Of a stretch of 64,000 nucleotides of DNA, positions 44,619-54,960 are shown in pieces (the stretch's first letter is position 1; each line of letters starts with the position of its first letter). This DNA comes from Methylocystis sp. L43 (GTDB lineage Bacteria > Pseudomonadota > Alphaproteobacteria > Rhizobiales > Beijerinckiaceae). The notes below the pieces were generated by a model. It saw only the letters and a program-made list of their open reading frames with translations. It had not been told where the DNA came from and made no database searches. The DNA is taken from contig NZ_JADNRA010000028.1 in assembly GCF_015709525.1 (NCBI RefSeq), positions 62,001 to 126,000 of the forward strand, written 5' to 3'. Position numbers and translations under genes: made by a program.

Positions 44619-45650
44619 TTTGAACGGCTCGGCGGGAACGAATTTGTCCGAAACTTCGCCCGCCAGAATCGGGCTGCCCGCAAGGTCGAGCTTCGCGGGC
44701 TTGGCGCCCGGTTCGAGCTTCAGTTTCGTCAGCTCCACCCAAAAAATCGAAGGGTTCAGCGTCGGCTCGAAATAATAGAGCCGATCCTTGATGTCGGTGA
44801 CCGAACGCCATCGCGTCGAGGCGATGTTCGGCTCCTGCGGCGTTGATATCCCAAGCGGCACCGAGACGTTCCGAATGATGGCAAAGACGCTGGCGATCGC
44901 CACGCGCTTGTCGTCGACTTTCGGCGTCGCGTCTAAATTCCAACTGGCGCGGGCGAAGCGATCGGACGCGCGATGCGTGCCGGGAAGGAATTTCGACCCC
45001 CCGATCTCGACCCAGTAGGTGTTGAGCGCAAGCTGCTGATCGAAGGGCGGGGAGTTAGTCATCACCGTGTATTTTGGGTTGTGATGAATGACGAGCTTGC
45101 CGCCGAGATATTCGAGTATGGCGCTGTCGCCTGACTGATCGGCCAGCGCCATATGGCTCGCCGCTTTGACGCCGCCGGGAAGATCGGGCGCGACGATCGC
45201 GAAGGGCTCCTTTTGCAGCGCCTTCACCGCATCGGCGACATTCGCGTAGTTGTCGAGAACATATTGCGCCCAGCCGCCGACGGACAGCAGCGGCTTCTTG
45301 GAGGCCTTCGGGTCTCCGTAATCCGCCTCGGCCAGATAGAGAAGATTAACCGCGAGCCCTGCGTCGTTCATACCTTCAGCCGTGGCCGCGTTGTAAAAGT
45401 CGGCGATGAGCGACCCATATTTCGAGGTCCATTTGATCGATCCCGGACCAACGCCGCCGTCGCGCGCCATGCCGCGCGGGAAGGACCACAGGTTGGTTCG
45501 CGGATCGACGTCCCAGTCCATCGTCCGACCCACAAGATAGTCCTTGTCGCTGGTCCCATAGAGCACGCGCGTGCAGGCCTCGGCGCTCGCGCTCATCAAT
45601 GCGACCGCGACGGCGGCCGACAGAAGCCCTTTTGCGAATTGCTTGTCCAT
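44604..45650 (-). CDS. Penicillin V acylase / choloylglycine hydrolase-family amidase
   Basis: Periplasmic Ntn hydrolase, 348 aa. The signal peptide ends SASAEA, exposing Cys26 (ACTRVLYG) as the N-terminal nucleophile, exactly as needed in this family. Other family marks are GRTMDWD, EGMNDAGLAVNLLYL and the Asn region VMTNSPPFDQQL. Relatives split penicillin V, bile salts or acyl-homoserine lactones; the natural substrate here is unknown, and quorum-signal cleavage is only a possibility. The ribosome site is AAAGGA. It sits 44 bp after ppx on the same strand. Confidence 0.88.
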   Translation of the reverse strand: MDKQFAKGLLSAAVAVALMSASAEACTRVLYGTSDKDYLVGRTMDWDVDPRTNLWSFPRGMARDGGVGPGSIKWTSKYGSLIADFYNAATAEGMNDAGLAVNLLYLAEADYGDPKASKKPLLSVGGWAQYVLDNYANVADAVKALQKEPFAIVAPDLPGGVKAASHMALADQSGDSAILEYLGGKLVIHHNPKYTVMTNSPPFDQQLALNTYWVEIGGSKFLPGTHRASDRFARASWNLDATPKVDDKRVAIASVFAIIRNVSVPLGISTPQEPNIASTRWRSVTDIKDRLYYFEPTLNPSIFWVELTKLKLEPGAKPAKLDLAGSPILAGEVSDKFVPAEPFKFLSH

Positions 45651-45694
45651 ATCGAATTCCTTTCAAATAAGTTCGTTGGAGAGTGAACCTTGGT

Positions 45695-47221
45695 TCAGGG
45701 CGCGACCTCTATCTGCGCGTCGGCGCCCATGAGCTTGCCGAGCGCCTTCAGACGATTGAGCACGCGCTCGCTCGCAAGATCGGCGTAAGCGGCAGGCAAA
45801 GTGAGCGTCGCCGCGCGATCGCAGACCCGCAAGCGCGTGCGCGGCAACACGCCGGGCATCGACGCTGACAATAAATAGGCGACCCGCATGAGCGCCCCGA
45901 GAATGCGCGCGCGCGCGAACAGTCGCGTCGTCAACAGCGTGCGCAAATCCGAAAGGCCCTCCACCCCGTCGAGTCCTTCGTGCCGGAAGACGATTGCAAG
46001 CGACAGGAAGGCGCGGCCGGGATGATCAATGGCGACGAAGGGCCCCTGCGTCACGATGTTCATGGCGCGCTGCGCGCGATATTCCGGATGAGCGCGCCAC
46101 GCGATGTCGGAGAGCAGGCAGGCGGCGTGGCGCAGCCGGCGCTCCTCGTCGGTTTCGTCTATGCCGCTCTTTTCCATATAGGCGTCCGTCCAATCGATGA
46201 GATCGTCGCCATAGCCCGGCGCGCGGGCGAATGTCGCTTCCAATTCGCGCGTCGCCGCGATCAAGGGGTCGACGCGCCGCTCGGCCGGCGACAGGCGCTC
46301 ATACAACAAGCCCTCACGCACGCCCGCGGCTGAAATGACGATTTCGCGAGGCTTGGCGCGGCGGATGATCTCGTCAAGCACGATTGCGCCATAGGCGAGC
46401 AGAGGCCGGCGCGCCGCCGAAACGAAGTCGATGTCCTCAAGCGCCTCACTGTCGATATGTTCGACAAGCTCAGCGAAGTCTGCGGCTTCGCTCGTCTGGA
46501 TGCGGTAATGATGCATGACGCCGAGCGCATAGTTGCGCTGACGCATGTGAAGTTTGGCGAGCGATCGCCAAGTGCCGCCGACCGCGTAGAAGGTGCGGCC
46601 CTTAAGATGATCGAGCGGCTTCGCGTCGGCGATCGCCTTGCGGGCGATGCGGGTCGCCTCGCGCATGGAGCGCCGCGAGGCGTCCATCAGCGCGAGTCCG
46701 CCGAGCGGCAGGGTGATCCCCTTGCCGAGCGCTTCCTTGTGGACGTCGATCAGTTCGAGCGACCCGCCGCCGAGGTCGCCCACGACGCCGTCCGGCTCAT
46801 GGATCGCCGAAATGACGCCAAGCGCTGAAAGCTCCGCTTCTCGGCGGCCAGACAGCAGCGAAATGTCACGCCGAATGGCGTCGCGCGCCGCGTCCAGAAA
46901 AACGTCGCCGTTTTTGGCGCCGCGCACCGCCGCGGTGGCGATCACCTCGATGTCGTCGACGCCCATCGTCTCGCAAAGCGCACGATAGCGGCGCAGCGCT
47001 TTCATCGCCTTTTCGACGCCCTCGTCGGGCAGTCGGCCTGTCGTGACGACGCCCTTGCCGAGACCGCACATCGCCTTTTCGTTGAAGATCGGGGTCAGCG
47101 CGCGCGCGAGCGCCTGATAGGCGACGAGACGCACCGAATTCGAACCGATGTCGACGATTGCGACAGGTTTTGGCGCGGAGTCGGAGCGCTGCGTCGCGCC
47201 GCGCGCCGCCGCCTCAAGCAT
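45695..47221 (-). CDS. ppx: Exopolyphosphatase (Ppx/GppA family)
   Basis: Removes phosphate from polyphosphate (or pppGpp). 508 aa with the actin-like fold marks [14 protein letters not shown] and [13 protein letters not shown] and a C-terminal HD-like part ([19 protein letters not shown]). It overlaps the end of ppk by 8 bp, so synthesis and breakdown of polyphosphate are coupled. The alphaproteobacterial ppk-ppx order is conserved. Confidence 0.92.
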   Translation of the reverse strand: MLEAAARGATQRSDSAPKPVAIVDIGSNSVRLVAYQALARALTPIFNEKAMCGLGKGVVTTGRLPDEGVEKAMKALRRYRALCETMGVDDIEVIATAAVRGAKNGDVFLDAARDAIRRDISLLSGRREAELSALGVISAIHEPDGVVGDLGGGSLELIDVHKEALGKGITLPLGGLALMDASRRSMREATRIARKAIADAKPLDHLKGRTFYAVGGTWRSLAKLHMRQRNYALGVMHHYRIQTSEAADFAELVEHIDSEALEDIDFVSAARRPLLAYGAIVLDEIIRRAKPREIVISAAGVREGLLYERLSPAERRVDPLIAATRELEATFARAPGYGDDLIDWTDAYMEKSGIDETDEERRLRHAACLLSDIAWRAHPEYRAQRAMNIVTQGPFVAIDHPGRAFLSLAIVFRHEGLDGVEGLSDLRTLLTTRLFARARILGALMRVAYLLSASMPGVLPRTRLRVCDRAATLTLPAAYADLASERVLNRLKALGKLMGADAQIEVAP

Positions 47222-49466
47222 TTTGGCCGCGCTTTAAGAGCGAGCGCGGCCGCCAATCCTTGAGCGACTTGCCGCGTCCCGAAAGCGAGGGATTGGTCAT
47301 GAAATATTTGTGCGCGTTGAATCGCTCCTCGCCCTCGGGCGGAACGATGCGCAGCGACGAGCCGTCCGGCAGGACGCGATAGCTCTGCTCATTGTCGATC
47401 AGATTGGCCAGCATGATCTGATCGAGCACCTGCTGATGCACCGTCGGATTGACGATCGGCATCATCACTTCGACCCTGCGATCGAGATTGCGCTGCATCA
47501 GGTCGGCGGAAGAAATGTAGACGTGCGCGCGCGGATGCGGCAGCACATGGCCGCCGCCGAAGGCGTAGACACGCGCGTGTTCCAGAAAGCGGCCGACGAT
47601 CGACTTCACGCGTATGTTGTCGGACAGTCCTGGGACGCCGGGGCGCAGACAGCAGATGCCGCGCACGATGAGTTCGACCGAGACTCCCGCCTGCGACGCC
47701 GCATAAAGGGCGTCGATGATTTCGGGATCGACAAGCGCGTTGCATTTCGCCCAAATGACGCCAGGTTTGCCGGCTTTCACAAAGGCGATTTCCTGCTCGA
47801 TATGTTCGAGAAGCTTCTTCTTGAGCGAAATCGGCGACACCGACATGCGCTCGAGCCCGGCGGGCTCCGCATAGCCGGTGATGTAATTGAAGATACGCGA
47901 GATGTCGCGTCCGATCACCGGATCGGCGGTGAACACCGAAATGTCCGTGTAGATGCGCGCCGTCACCGGATGATAATTGCCGGTTCCGACATGGCAGTAG
48001 GTGACGAGGCCGTTGCCTTCCCGGCGCACGACGAGCGACAATTTGGCGTGCGTCTTGAGCTCGATGAAGCCGAAGACGACTTGCGCGCCGGCGCGTTCGA
48101 GATCGCGCGCCCAGCGAATATTCGCTTCCTCGTCGAAGCGGGCCTTCAATTCGACGAGCGCGGTGACGGATTTGCCGGCCTCCGCCGCCTCCACAAGCGC
48201 GCGAACGATCGGGCTGTTGTTGGAGGTGCGATAGAGCGTCTGCTTGATGGCGATGACATTGGGATCGCGCGCCGCCTGTTGCAGGAACTGCACGACGACG
48301 TCGAAAGATTCGTAAGGGTGATGGACCGCGAGATCCTTCTGCTTGATCGCGAGGAAACAGTCGCCGCCATTGTCGCGCACCCGTTCCGGAAAGCGCGGGT
48401 TATAGGGCTTGAATTTCAGTTCCGGCCGGTCGAGCGCGACGAGTTCGGAAAGATCGTTGAGCGCCAGCATGCCGTCGATCTCGAAAGTCTCCGGCTCGTT
48501 GACGTCGAGTTCCTCAGCAACGAGCGCGCGCAAGCTCGCCGGCATATCCGCCGCCACTTCGAGCCGGATCACCGAACCGCGCCGGCGCCGCTTCAACGCG
48601 GTCTCAAAAAGCAGCACGAGATCTTCGGCTTCTTCCTCGACTTCGAGATCGCTGTCGCGGATGACCCGGAACAGCCCCTGCGCCCGCAGCAAATAACCAG
48701 GAAACAGCCGCTGCGCGTTCATCGCGATCAGCGTTTCGAGCAGCATGAAGCGCTCACGGCCGGCAACGCCCGCCGTCGCCGGCAAACGCACGAAGCGATC
48801 GATCTTCGGCGGCAGGCGGACGAGCGCCTGCAGCGTCTTGCGATCGCCGGGGCGCACGAGTTCGAGCGCCAATGTGAAGCCGAGATTGGGGATGAAAGGA
48901 AACGGATGCGCCGGATCGACCGCGAGCGGCGTCAGCACCGGAAACACGCGGCTGAGGAAATATTCCTCAAGCCACTCGCGGTCGGCCTTGGACACGTCCG
49001 CGGGCTCGACGATAATAATGCCGACGTCTTCAATCTCAGCGCGAAGCTCGCGCCAGCGCCGCAATTGCTCGCTCGTCAACAGCGTGACGCGTTCGGTGAT
49101 CTTCGTCAGCTGCTCGGCGGGCGTCAGGCCGTCCTCGGAGCGGGCCGTCACGCCGGAGCGCACCTGTCCTCGAAGGCCGGCGACGCGCACCATGAAGAAT
49201 TCGTCGAGATTATTGGCCGAGATCGACAGGAAGCGTAGCTGCTCAAGCAACGGGTGGCTGCGGTTGGAGGCCTCCTCCAACACCCGGCGGTTAAATTCCA
49301 GCCAGGACAGCTCCCGGTTGATAAAACGCTGTGGAGAGACCGCGAGCTTGGCGGGATCCTCCACGAGAATCCCGTCGGCGCAATCCATAACGGCGATATC
49401 GGCGCCCGTGCGCTCGGCTGCGAGTTTATCCTGAATATGCGGCTTCATATGCGGCTTCATTTCCAC
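47214..49466 (-). CDS. ppk: Polyphosphate kinase 1
   Basis: Makes polyphosphate from ATP. 750 aa with all four Ppk1 domains: N-terminal [19 protein letters not shown], the head domain, and the two PLD-like catalytic domains with the phosphorylated-His motif [15 protein letters not shown] and the second site [15 protein letters not shown]. The N-terminus [12 protein letters not shown] contains a small internal repeat and offers ATG 49466, 49460 and 49448 as starts. Confidence 0.95.
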   Translation of the reverse strand: MEMKPHMKPHIQDKLAAERTGADIAVMDCADGILVEDPAKLAVSPQRFINRELSWLEFNRRVLEEASNRSHPLLEQLRFLSISANNLDEFFMVRVAGLRGQVRSGVTARSEDGLTPAEQLTKITERVTLLTSEQLRRWRELRAEIEDVGIIIVEPADVSKADREWLEEYFLSRVFPVLTPLAVDPAHPFPFIPNLGFTLALELVRPGDRKTLQALVRLPPKIDRFVRLPATAGVAGRERFMLLETLIAMNAQRLFPGYLLRAQGLFRVIRDSDLEVEEEAEDLVLLFETALKRRRRGSVIRLEVAADMPASLRALVAEELDVNEPETFEIDGMLALNDLSELVALDRPELKFKPYNPRFPERVRDNGGDCFLAIKQKDLAVHHPYESFDVVVQFLQQAARDPNVIAIKQTLYRTSNNSPIVRALVEAAEAGKSVTALVELKARFDEEANIRWARDLERAGAQVVFGFIELKTHAKLSLVVRREGNGLVTYCHVGTGNYHPVTARIYTDISVFTADPVIGRDISRIFNYITGYAEPAGLERMSVSPISLKKKLLEHIEQEIAFVKAGKPGVIWAKCNALVDPEIIDALYAASQAGVSVELIVRGICCLRPGVPGLSDNIRVKSIVGRFLEHARVYAFGGGHVLPHPRAHVYISSADLMQRNLDRRVEVMMPIVNPTVHQQVLDQIMLANLIDNEQSYRVLPDGSSLRIVPPEGEERFNAHKYFMTNPSLSGRGKSLKDWRPRSLLKRGQNA

Positions 49467-49526
49467 TTCCCGTCTCGGCCATCATGCCACAGGCCTGTGC
49501 GGCGGCGAAACCATTCGGCCAAATCC

Positions 49527-50222
49527 TTAAGTAAACTTCTCAATAACCTTGGCCGCGAGCGCCCGTGTGACAGGCCGCCCCTGCGCCAGAGCCTCGCGGT
49601 CGAGAGCGGCGACGAAGGCGCGTGCCGCGGCAAGGGAACGCTCCAGCCTCAGCGCGGCGAAGGCCAGCGCCGGCGGTTCGACGAGGAGCTGCCGATCGGC
49701 AAAGAGCTTCACCAGAACCGCGCGCATCAACGCCTCGTCCGGCGCGCCGATTTCGACGGCGGGCGCGCGGCGCAGACGCGACAGCAGGTCGGGAAGCCGA
49801 ATGTCCTCCGCCCGCGGCGGGCGGGCCGCGCTCATCAGCAGGAAGGCGCCGCTTTCGTTCACGAAATTCAGCAGATGAAACAGCGTGGTTTCGTCAGCGA
49901 CGCGGTCGACGTCGTCGATGACGATGGCGCGCGGCGCCTGCGCGACCAGAACTTCCAGGGTCGGCAGGGCGTCGGGCGCAACGACAAGCGCGCCCGCGCG
50001 CGCCGCCCAAATGGCGCAGAGGTGGGATTTGCCCGCGCCGGCGGGCCCGATCAGCGCGAGAACCCGATCCGGCCAATCCGGCCAGCGTTCGATCATTTCG
50101 AGCGCCGCGATATTTGACTCGGCGGGCAGAAACTCTTCGCGTCCGAAGCGCGGCGTCGTCGGCAGGTCGAGCGGCAACTGACGTCCCGGCTCGCATGTCT
50201 CCGGCGCGCCGGCCTTGGTCAT
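49527..50222 (-). CDS. hdaA: DnaA-related replication regulator HdaA
   Basis: Stimulates ATP hydrolysis by DnaA on the sliding clamp to stop re-initiation. 231 aa. The N-terminal clamp-binding motif is RQLPLDLP (residues 14-21), followed by an AAA+ part with Walker A GPAGAGKS and Walker B-like AIVIDDVDR. The length is typical of alphaproteobacterial HdaA. Its ATG overlaps the stop of the AI-2E permease gene by 4 bp, a common neighbour in the order. Confidence 0.9.
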   Translation of the reverse strand: MTKAGAPETCEPGRQLPLDLPTTPRFGREEFLPAESNIAALEMIERWPDWPDRVLALIGPAGAGKSHLCAIWAARAGALVVAPDALPTLEVLVAQAPRAIVIDDVDRVADETTLFHLLNFVNESGAFLLMSAARPPRAEDIRLPDLLSRLRRAPAVEIGAPDEALMRAVLVKLFADRQLLVEPPALAFAALRLERSLAAARAFVAALDREALAQGRPVTRALAAKVIEKFT

Positions 50223-51439
50223 GCGCGGTCGGGGATCGGGTGCTGATAGAGCGCGCTCCCGCGGTAGCGTTTTGCAAGAAAGCGCATGAAGGCGCCGAGC
50301 GCGGCCGCGACAGGCACGGCGACGATCAGGCCTGTAAACCCGAACAGCGCGCCGAAGGCCAGCAAGGCGAACATGATCCAGACCGGGTGCAGCCCGACGG
50401 AGGCGCCGACGAGCCGCGGCGACAGCACATAGCCGTCCATGATCAGTCCGGTCGTGACGATCGCCACCGCCTCAATCGGCAGATTGATGTGCGGCCAGCC
50501 CTGAACGATCGCGACGATGATCGATAGAACGAAGGCGGTGACGGAGCCGACATAGGGGATGAAGCTCAGAAAACCCGCGATGACGCCGATGAGAAAACCG
50601 AAATTCAGCCCGATCGCCGAAAGCCCGCCCGCATACCAAATGCCAAGGAACAGGCAGACGAGCGACTGTCCGCGCACGAAGCCGGCAAGCGCGCGATCGA
50701 TGTCGCGCGCGAGCGAGCGCACATCCTCGCGATGGCGCGGCGGAATCAGATCGTCGATGATGGCGACCATGTGATCCCAGTCGACCAGCATATAGAAGGC
50801 GACGACCGGCGTGATGACGATGAGCGAGACCACGTTGATCAGCGCATAGCCCCGCCACAACAGCGATTTCACGAAATCGCCGAGCAATGTCGCGCCCTGG
50901 CTGGTGAGATCGTTTATATATTTTTGCGCATCGAAGGACGCCGCGGCGCCCCCCAGCCCGAATTCCTGCAACCAGCCATTGATGGAATCGCTGGTGAAGC
51001 GCTCGCTCCATTGCGTCAGGAGCCCATGCAGCGTCTGCAAATAGCCCGGCAGCGATGTGATGAAGCCCGCAAGCTGATGTGAAAGAATAGGCACCAGAAT
51101 AACGGCCGCGGTCCCGACGACCAGAAGAAAGACGACGAGCAGGAGACCCGCGGCGCCCAACCTCGACAGGCCCAGCCGCTGCAGCCGGTCAGCCACGGGG
51201 TCGAGCAGATAGCCGAGCGCCGTTCCGGCGACAAAGGGCGCAAGCACCGGGCTCAAGAAATAGAGCGACAGGCCTAGCGCCAGCAGCGTCAAGCCCCAGA
51301 GCGCGAGCTGCCTTTCAAGGCTCAGCCCCGCCCATTGCAGCTGCCGCATCTCGGCGTCGTCGCCTGTTTCGAGAGGCGGCGGCGGAATGACCGCCGGCTG
51401 CGCAGTACCGGAGCTGAGCGACGGTGTTCTCTGTGACAT
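50219..51439 (-). CDS. AI-2E-family permease (PerM-like)
   Basis: Inner-membrane protein of 406 aa with about eight membrane segments, of the autoinducer-2 exporter-like/PerM family. The core marks are the first-segment block LALWGLTLLALGLSLYFLSP, DRALAGFVRGQSLVCLFLGIWY and the last half IPYVGSVTAFVLSI. Members include putative Na+/H+ antiporters as well as AI-2 exporters; the substrate is open. Coupled downstream to hdaA. Confidence 0.88.
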   Translation of the reverse strand: MSQRTPSLSSGTAQPAVIPPPPLETGDDAEMRQLQWAGLSLERQLALWGLTLLALGLSLYFLSPVLAPFVAGTALGYLLDPVADRLQRLGLSRLGAAGLLLVVFLLVVGTAAVILVPILSHQLAGFITSLPGYLQTLHGLLTQWSERFTSDSINGWLQEFGLGGAAASFDAQKYINDLTSQGATLLGDFVKSLLWRGYALINVVSLIVITPVVAFYMLVDWDHMVAIIDDLIPPRHREDVRSLARDIDRALAGFVRGQSLVCLFLGIWYAGGLSAIGLNFGFLIGVIAGFLSFIPYVGSVTAFVLSIIVAIVQGWPHINLPIEAVAIVTTGLIMDGYVLSPRLVGASVGLHPVWIMFALLAFGALFGFTGLIVAVPVAAALGAFMRFLAKRYRGSALYQHPIPDRA

Positions 51440-51440
51440 G

Positions 51441-51989
51441 TCACAGCCTCATATGCTGGACCCAAAGCCACAGATAGACGCAGGCGGAAGCAACGGTCAA
51501 TGCGGCTACGACTGTGATGAGCGTTACGTTTAACAGCGGAATATGAAGGCCGTATGCCTGAACGGCCAAAACGACGCCCGCGAACACCAGTTGCGCGGCG
51601 GTGGTCGCCTTGGAGGAAAAGTGTGGATGCACCTTCATCGGCCGGCCCATGAGCCAGGACAGCGACACCGCGCCAGTGATCATGACATCGCGAAAGACCA
51701 CCATGATTGTGAGCCACGCCGGCAGCGCGTCGACAATGGCGAGCGTCACGTACATTGAAACGATCAGCGCCTTGTCTGCGATGGGATCGAGAATCGCGCC
51801 GAGTTCGGATTGGAGGCAGTAGGTCCGGGCCAGCCAACCGTCGAGGGCGTCCGACAGGCCCGCGACGGCGAACAGCAGGAAGGCGGCGGTCCACTGACGC
51901 TCGACGATCAAGATGATGGCCGCCGGCGTCAGCACGAGACGGCCGATGGTGATGAAATTCGGAAGAGAAGCGAACCAATTTTTTGTCAT
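51441..51989 (-). CDS. CDP-alcohol phosphatidyltransferase (PgsA-like)
   Basis: Small inner-membrane phospholipid enzyme, 182 aa. The family signature D-G-x2-A-R-x8-G-x3-D-x3-D is complete: SDALDGWLARTYCLQSELGAILDPIADK. It is more like PgsA/cardiolipin synthase-type members than PcsA. It lies between a polyamine-type permease and the AI-2E permease, with a 4-bp overlap upstream and a 1-bp gap downstream. Confidence 0.88.
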   Translation of the reverse strand: MTKNWFASLPNFITIGRLVLTPAAIILIVERQWTAAFLLFAVAGLSDALDGWLARTYCLQSELGAILDPIADKALIVSMYVTLAIVDALPAWLTIMVVFRDVMITGAVSLSWLMGRPMKVHPHFSSKATTAAQLVFAGVVLAVQAYGLHIPLLNVTLITVVAALTVASACVYLWLWVQHMRL

Positions 51990-52819
51990 GATGCATTATC
52001 TGGCGCGCGCGCCAAGCTTGTCACCACTTGACCATCGCGCCGCGCGCGGCTGGAAGAAACAAGCGCCGCGAGTCCGAGCGCTACGGCGACGAGCGCCAGA
52101 AGCAGCGTCGAAATGGCGTTGATCTGCGGCGAAACGCCCAAACGCACTTGTGAGTAGATGCGCATCGGCAGCGTCGTCGCGCCAGGGCCCGTCGCGAAAC
52201 TGGCGATGACAAGATCGTCGAGAGAAAGCGTGAACGCCAAGAGATAAGCGGTGACGATCGCTGGCGCGATCTGCGGCAACGCCACGCGGACGAAGGCCCC
52301 GAAAGGCGTGGCTCCGAGATCCATCGCCGCTTCTTCGAGCGCCGGATCGCTGTCGCGCAACGCCGCGAGAATCGCAACCGTCGTGAAACACATTGTCAGC
52401 GTCACATGTCCGATGACCAGCGTGATGAAGCCTCGTCCCACCCCGAACGCGACGAAACACGTCAGCAGCGCGAGGCCGAGCACGACCTCCGGCAGAACCA
52501 GCGGCGCATGCACGGCTCCAAAAAGCAGGAAACGCGTGCGAAAGCGGCCGAAACGCGTGAGCGATATGGCCGCCAGGAGGCCCAGCAGAGTCGAGATCGT
52601 GGCCGAGGTCAGCGCGGCGGCGAGGCTGATCTTCGCCGAATGTAGAAGCTGCTCATTCTCCAGGAGCGCCGCATACCATTTCGTTGAAAATCCGCCCCAC
52701 ACCGAAACGAGACGCGACGCGTTGAAGCTCATGACCGCGAGAATGACGATCGGCGCGTAAAGGAAGATGAAGCCGATAAGGAGAGTCGCGCGACGCGCCC
52801 AAGAGACGGCCGCGCTCAT
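51986..52819 (-). CDS. potI: ABC transporter permease, PotI type
   Basis: Second permease of a polyamine/opine-type ABC importer, 277 aa with six membrane segments. The EAA loop is in EAAMDLGATPFGAFVRVALPQ, and the end of the core reads FTLSLDDLVIASFATGPG, a mark of PotC/PotI permeases. Its start overlaps potH by 4 bp and its stop overlaps the CDP-alcohol phosphatidyltransferase by 4 bp. Substrate (putrescine, spermidine or another cation) is not fixed. Confidence 0.88.
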   Translation of the reverse strand: MSAAVSWARRATLLIGFIFLYAPIVILAVMSFNASRLVSVWGGFSTKWYAALLENEQLLHSAKISLAAALTSATISTLLGLLAAISLTRFGRFRTRFLLFGAVHAPLVLPEVVLGLALLTCFVAFGVGRGFITLVIGHVTLTMCFTTVAILAALRDSDPALEEAAMDLGATPFGAFVRVALPQIAPAIVTAYLLAFTLSLDDLVIASFATGPGATTLPMRIYSQVRLGVSPQINAISTLLLALVAVALGLAALVSSSRARRDGQVVTSLARAPDNAS

Positions 52820-53730
52820 CGGGCGTCATCCTCATCGGCAAGCCGCGCCCGCTCCCACAGCAGCAGCGGAATCATCAACACAGCGACGAGCACGATCGCC
52901 GCGGCCGAGGCCGCCGGCCAGTCGTGATTGGAGAAGAAGTCGTTCCACAAGGTTCGCCCGATCATCAGCGTCTCGGAGCCGCCGAGGAGATCGGGAATGA
53001 CGAATTCGCCGACCGCGGGAATGAAGACGAGAAGCGCGCCGGCAACGACGCCTTCACGCGAAAGCGGCAGCGTCACGCGCAAGAACACTTGCGCCGGCGA
53101 CGCCCCGAGATCCGCCGCCGCTTCGCGAAGGCTGGGGTCCTGACGCTCCAGCGCCGCATAAAGCGGCAGCAGCATGAAGGGCAAATAGGAGTAGACGATG
53201 CCGACGACGACAGCGCCCGTCGTCGCGAACATCTGCAGCGGCGCGGTAATGAGCCCCAGCGCCATCAGCGCATTGTTGATCAGCCCTTCATCCTTCAACA
53301 GCGCGATCCAGGCGTAGACGCGGATGAGAAAGCTCGTCCAGAACGGCGCTGCGGCAAGGCCGATGAGAAGGGGACGCAGGCGCTCGGGCGCGCGCGCCAT
53401 GGCGAGCGCGAAAGGATAGGCGATGATCAGCGTGATCAGCGTCGAGATCGCGGCGATCGTGAGCGAGGATAGATAGGATTCGAGATAAAGCGTGTCGCTG
53501 ACGAGGGCGCGATAGGCGTCAAACGTAAAAGTCTGCGCCTTGGCCCAGATGGCGGCCAAACTGTCGGAAGGCTCGAAAATCGGCCGATAGGGCGGGCGCG
53601 CGAGCACCGACTGTGAAACGGAAATCTTGGCGATGAGCGCCATCGGCGCAAGGAAGAAGGCGCCGATCCATAGATAAGGCGCCGCGATCACGAGCCGCTC
53701 GCCCAGCGAGAGTCTGCGGCGCGCGCTCAT
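52816..53730 (-). CDS. potH: ABC transporter permease, PotH type
   Basis: First permease of the polyamine-type importer, 304 aa. The N-terminus VIAAPYLWIGAFFLAPMALIAKISVS is typical of PotB/PotH, and the EAA loop is EAAADLGASPAQVFLRVTLPL. A long inverted repeat lies just upstream, between it and potG, which may reduce or alter read-through. Confidence 0.88.
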   Translation of the reverse strand: MSARRRLSLGERLVIAAPYLWIGAFFLAPMALIAKISVSQSVLARPPYRPIFEPSDSLAAIWAKAQTFTFDAYRALVSDTLYLESYLSSLTIAAISTLITLIIAYPFALAMARAPERLRPLLIGLAAAPFWTSFLIRVYAWIALLKDEGLINNALMALGLITAPLQMFATTGAVVVGIVYSYLPFMLLPLYAALERQDPSLREAAADLGASPAQVFLRVTLPLSREGVVAGALLVFIPAVGEFVIPDLLGGSETLMIGRTLWNDFFSNHDWPAASAAAIVLVAVLMIPLLLWERARLADEDDAR

Positions 53731-53752
53731 CCCACAGGCCCGGTGAAAGCGC

Positions 53753-53868
53753 CCTCATCCTGAGGAGCCTGCGCGGCAGGCGTCTCGAAGGACGAAGGCG
53801 CGGCTTCTCGCGCGACTGGATTTCCTCGTCCTTCGAGACGGCCTCTACGAGGCCTCCTCAGGATGAGG
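53753..53868. repeat. Long imperfect inverted repeat between potG and potH
   Basis: Left arm 53753-53798 (CCTCATCCTGAGGAGCC.. ending CGTCTCGAAGGACGAAGG) pairs with right arm 53824-53868 (CCTCGTCCTTCGAGACG.. ending CCTCAGGATGAGG) around a 25-base centre. This is the widespread CCTCATCCTGAGGAG repeat of Hyphomicrobiales. Read on the minus strand it would form a large mRNA hairpin inside the transporter operon. Confidence 0.85.
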
Positions 53869-53907
53869 AAATCCGCGTTGCGCCGCGCATTCATTGTTAA
53901 CCTCACC

Positions 53908-54960
53908 CTATCTCTCCTCCGCGAGAAGCGCGCCGGCGCCAGGCGGAAAGCTGAGCCTCACGGAGTCGCCTATCGCGTGGCGCTCGCCATGGCTTGCCGC
54001 CGCCCGCAGAACGATGTTGCTGGCGACGCGCACCCGCAGCAGCGTCGTTTCGCCGCGAAACACGAAATCCTCGACGACGCCCGCGATCCCCTCGCCGTCG
54101 CGCGCAACGCCGATCCGCTCGGGGCGCACGCTGAGCGTCGCCCGCGCGCCGCCCGGAAGATTTCGGGGCTCGCAGGGGATTCGTCCAAACTCGGTGATCA
54201 GCGCCGCGGCGCCATTGCGGTCCAGGCGTCCCTCGATGAAATTCGTTTCGCCGACGAAGCCGGCGACGAAACGCGTCGCGGGCCGGTCGTAAATCTCCAT
54301 CGGCCCGGCGATCTGCTCCACCCTGCCCGCCCGCATCACTGCGATGCGATCGGCGAGCGCCAACGCCTCATCCTGGTCATGCGTGACGATGACGAAGCTC
54401 GTCTGCGTCAACCGCTGTATTTCCTTGAGCTGAAACTGCGTCTCTTCCCGCAGCTTGCGATCGAGCGCGCCGAGCGGCTCGTCGAGCAGCAGCAATTTCG
54501 GACGCGGCGCGAGCGCCCGCGCCAGCGCCACGCGCTGCTTCTGTCCGCCGGACAGCTCGGCGATTCTCCGATGGCCAAAAGCCGAAAGCTGCGTCATCGC
54601 GAGCAATTCGTTGACGCGTGCGTCGATGGCGTCTCTGGTCTCGCCCTGCCGTCGCAGCCCGAAAGCGATGTTCTCAAAGACGTTGAGATGCGGAAACAGC
54701 GCATAGGACTGAAACATCATGTTCACGGGTCGCCGATAGGGCGGCACACCTGAAAGATCGACGCCGCTCAGCGCGATGGTCCCGGCGTCCGGCGACTCGA
54801 AACCCGCGATGCAACGCATCAGCGTGGTTTTGCCGCAGCCCGACGGGCCGAGCAGCGCGAAGAATTCGCCGGCCCCGACGTCGAGCGACACGTCCTCGAG
54901 CGCAACGACCGCGCCGAATTTTTTGCTGACGCTTTTAATCGACAGCAGCGGCGCGCTCAC
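53908..54960 (-). CDS. potG: ABC transporter ATP-binding protein, PotG type
   Basis: ATPase of the polyamine-type importer, 350 aa from GTG 54960 (VSAPLLSIKSVSKKF). Walker A GPSGCGKTTL, signature LSGGQKQRVALARAL, Walker B LLLLDEPLGALD, and a C-terminal TOBE domain (FVFRGETTLLRVRV). The GTG overlaps the stop of the upstream methyltransferase by 4 bp. No potF-like periplasmic binding-protein gene is present in the operon or the window. Confidence 0.9.
   Translation of the reverse strand: MSAPLLSIKSVSKKFGAVVALEDVSLDVGAGEFFALLGPSGCGKTTLMRCIAGFESPDAGTIALSGVDLSGVPPYRRPVNMMFQSYALFPHLNVFENIAFGLRRQGETRDAIDARVNELLAMTQLSAFGHRRIAELSGGQKQRVALARALAPRPKLLLLDEPLGALDRKLREETQFQLKEIQRLTQTSFVIVTHDQDEALALADRIAVMRAGRVEQIAGPMEIYDRPATRFVAGFVGETNFIEGRLDRNGAAALITEFGRIPCEPRNLPGGARATLSVRPERIGVARDGEGIAGVVEDFVFRGETTLLRVRVASNIVLRAAASHGERHAIGDSVRLSFPPGAGALLAEER

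Noticed and set aside
45682-45695. TGAACC-TT-GGTTCA inverted repeat between ppx and the hydrolase
   Set aside because: Only 6-bp arms in a short gap; not enough to call an operator or terminator.
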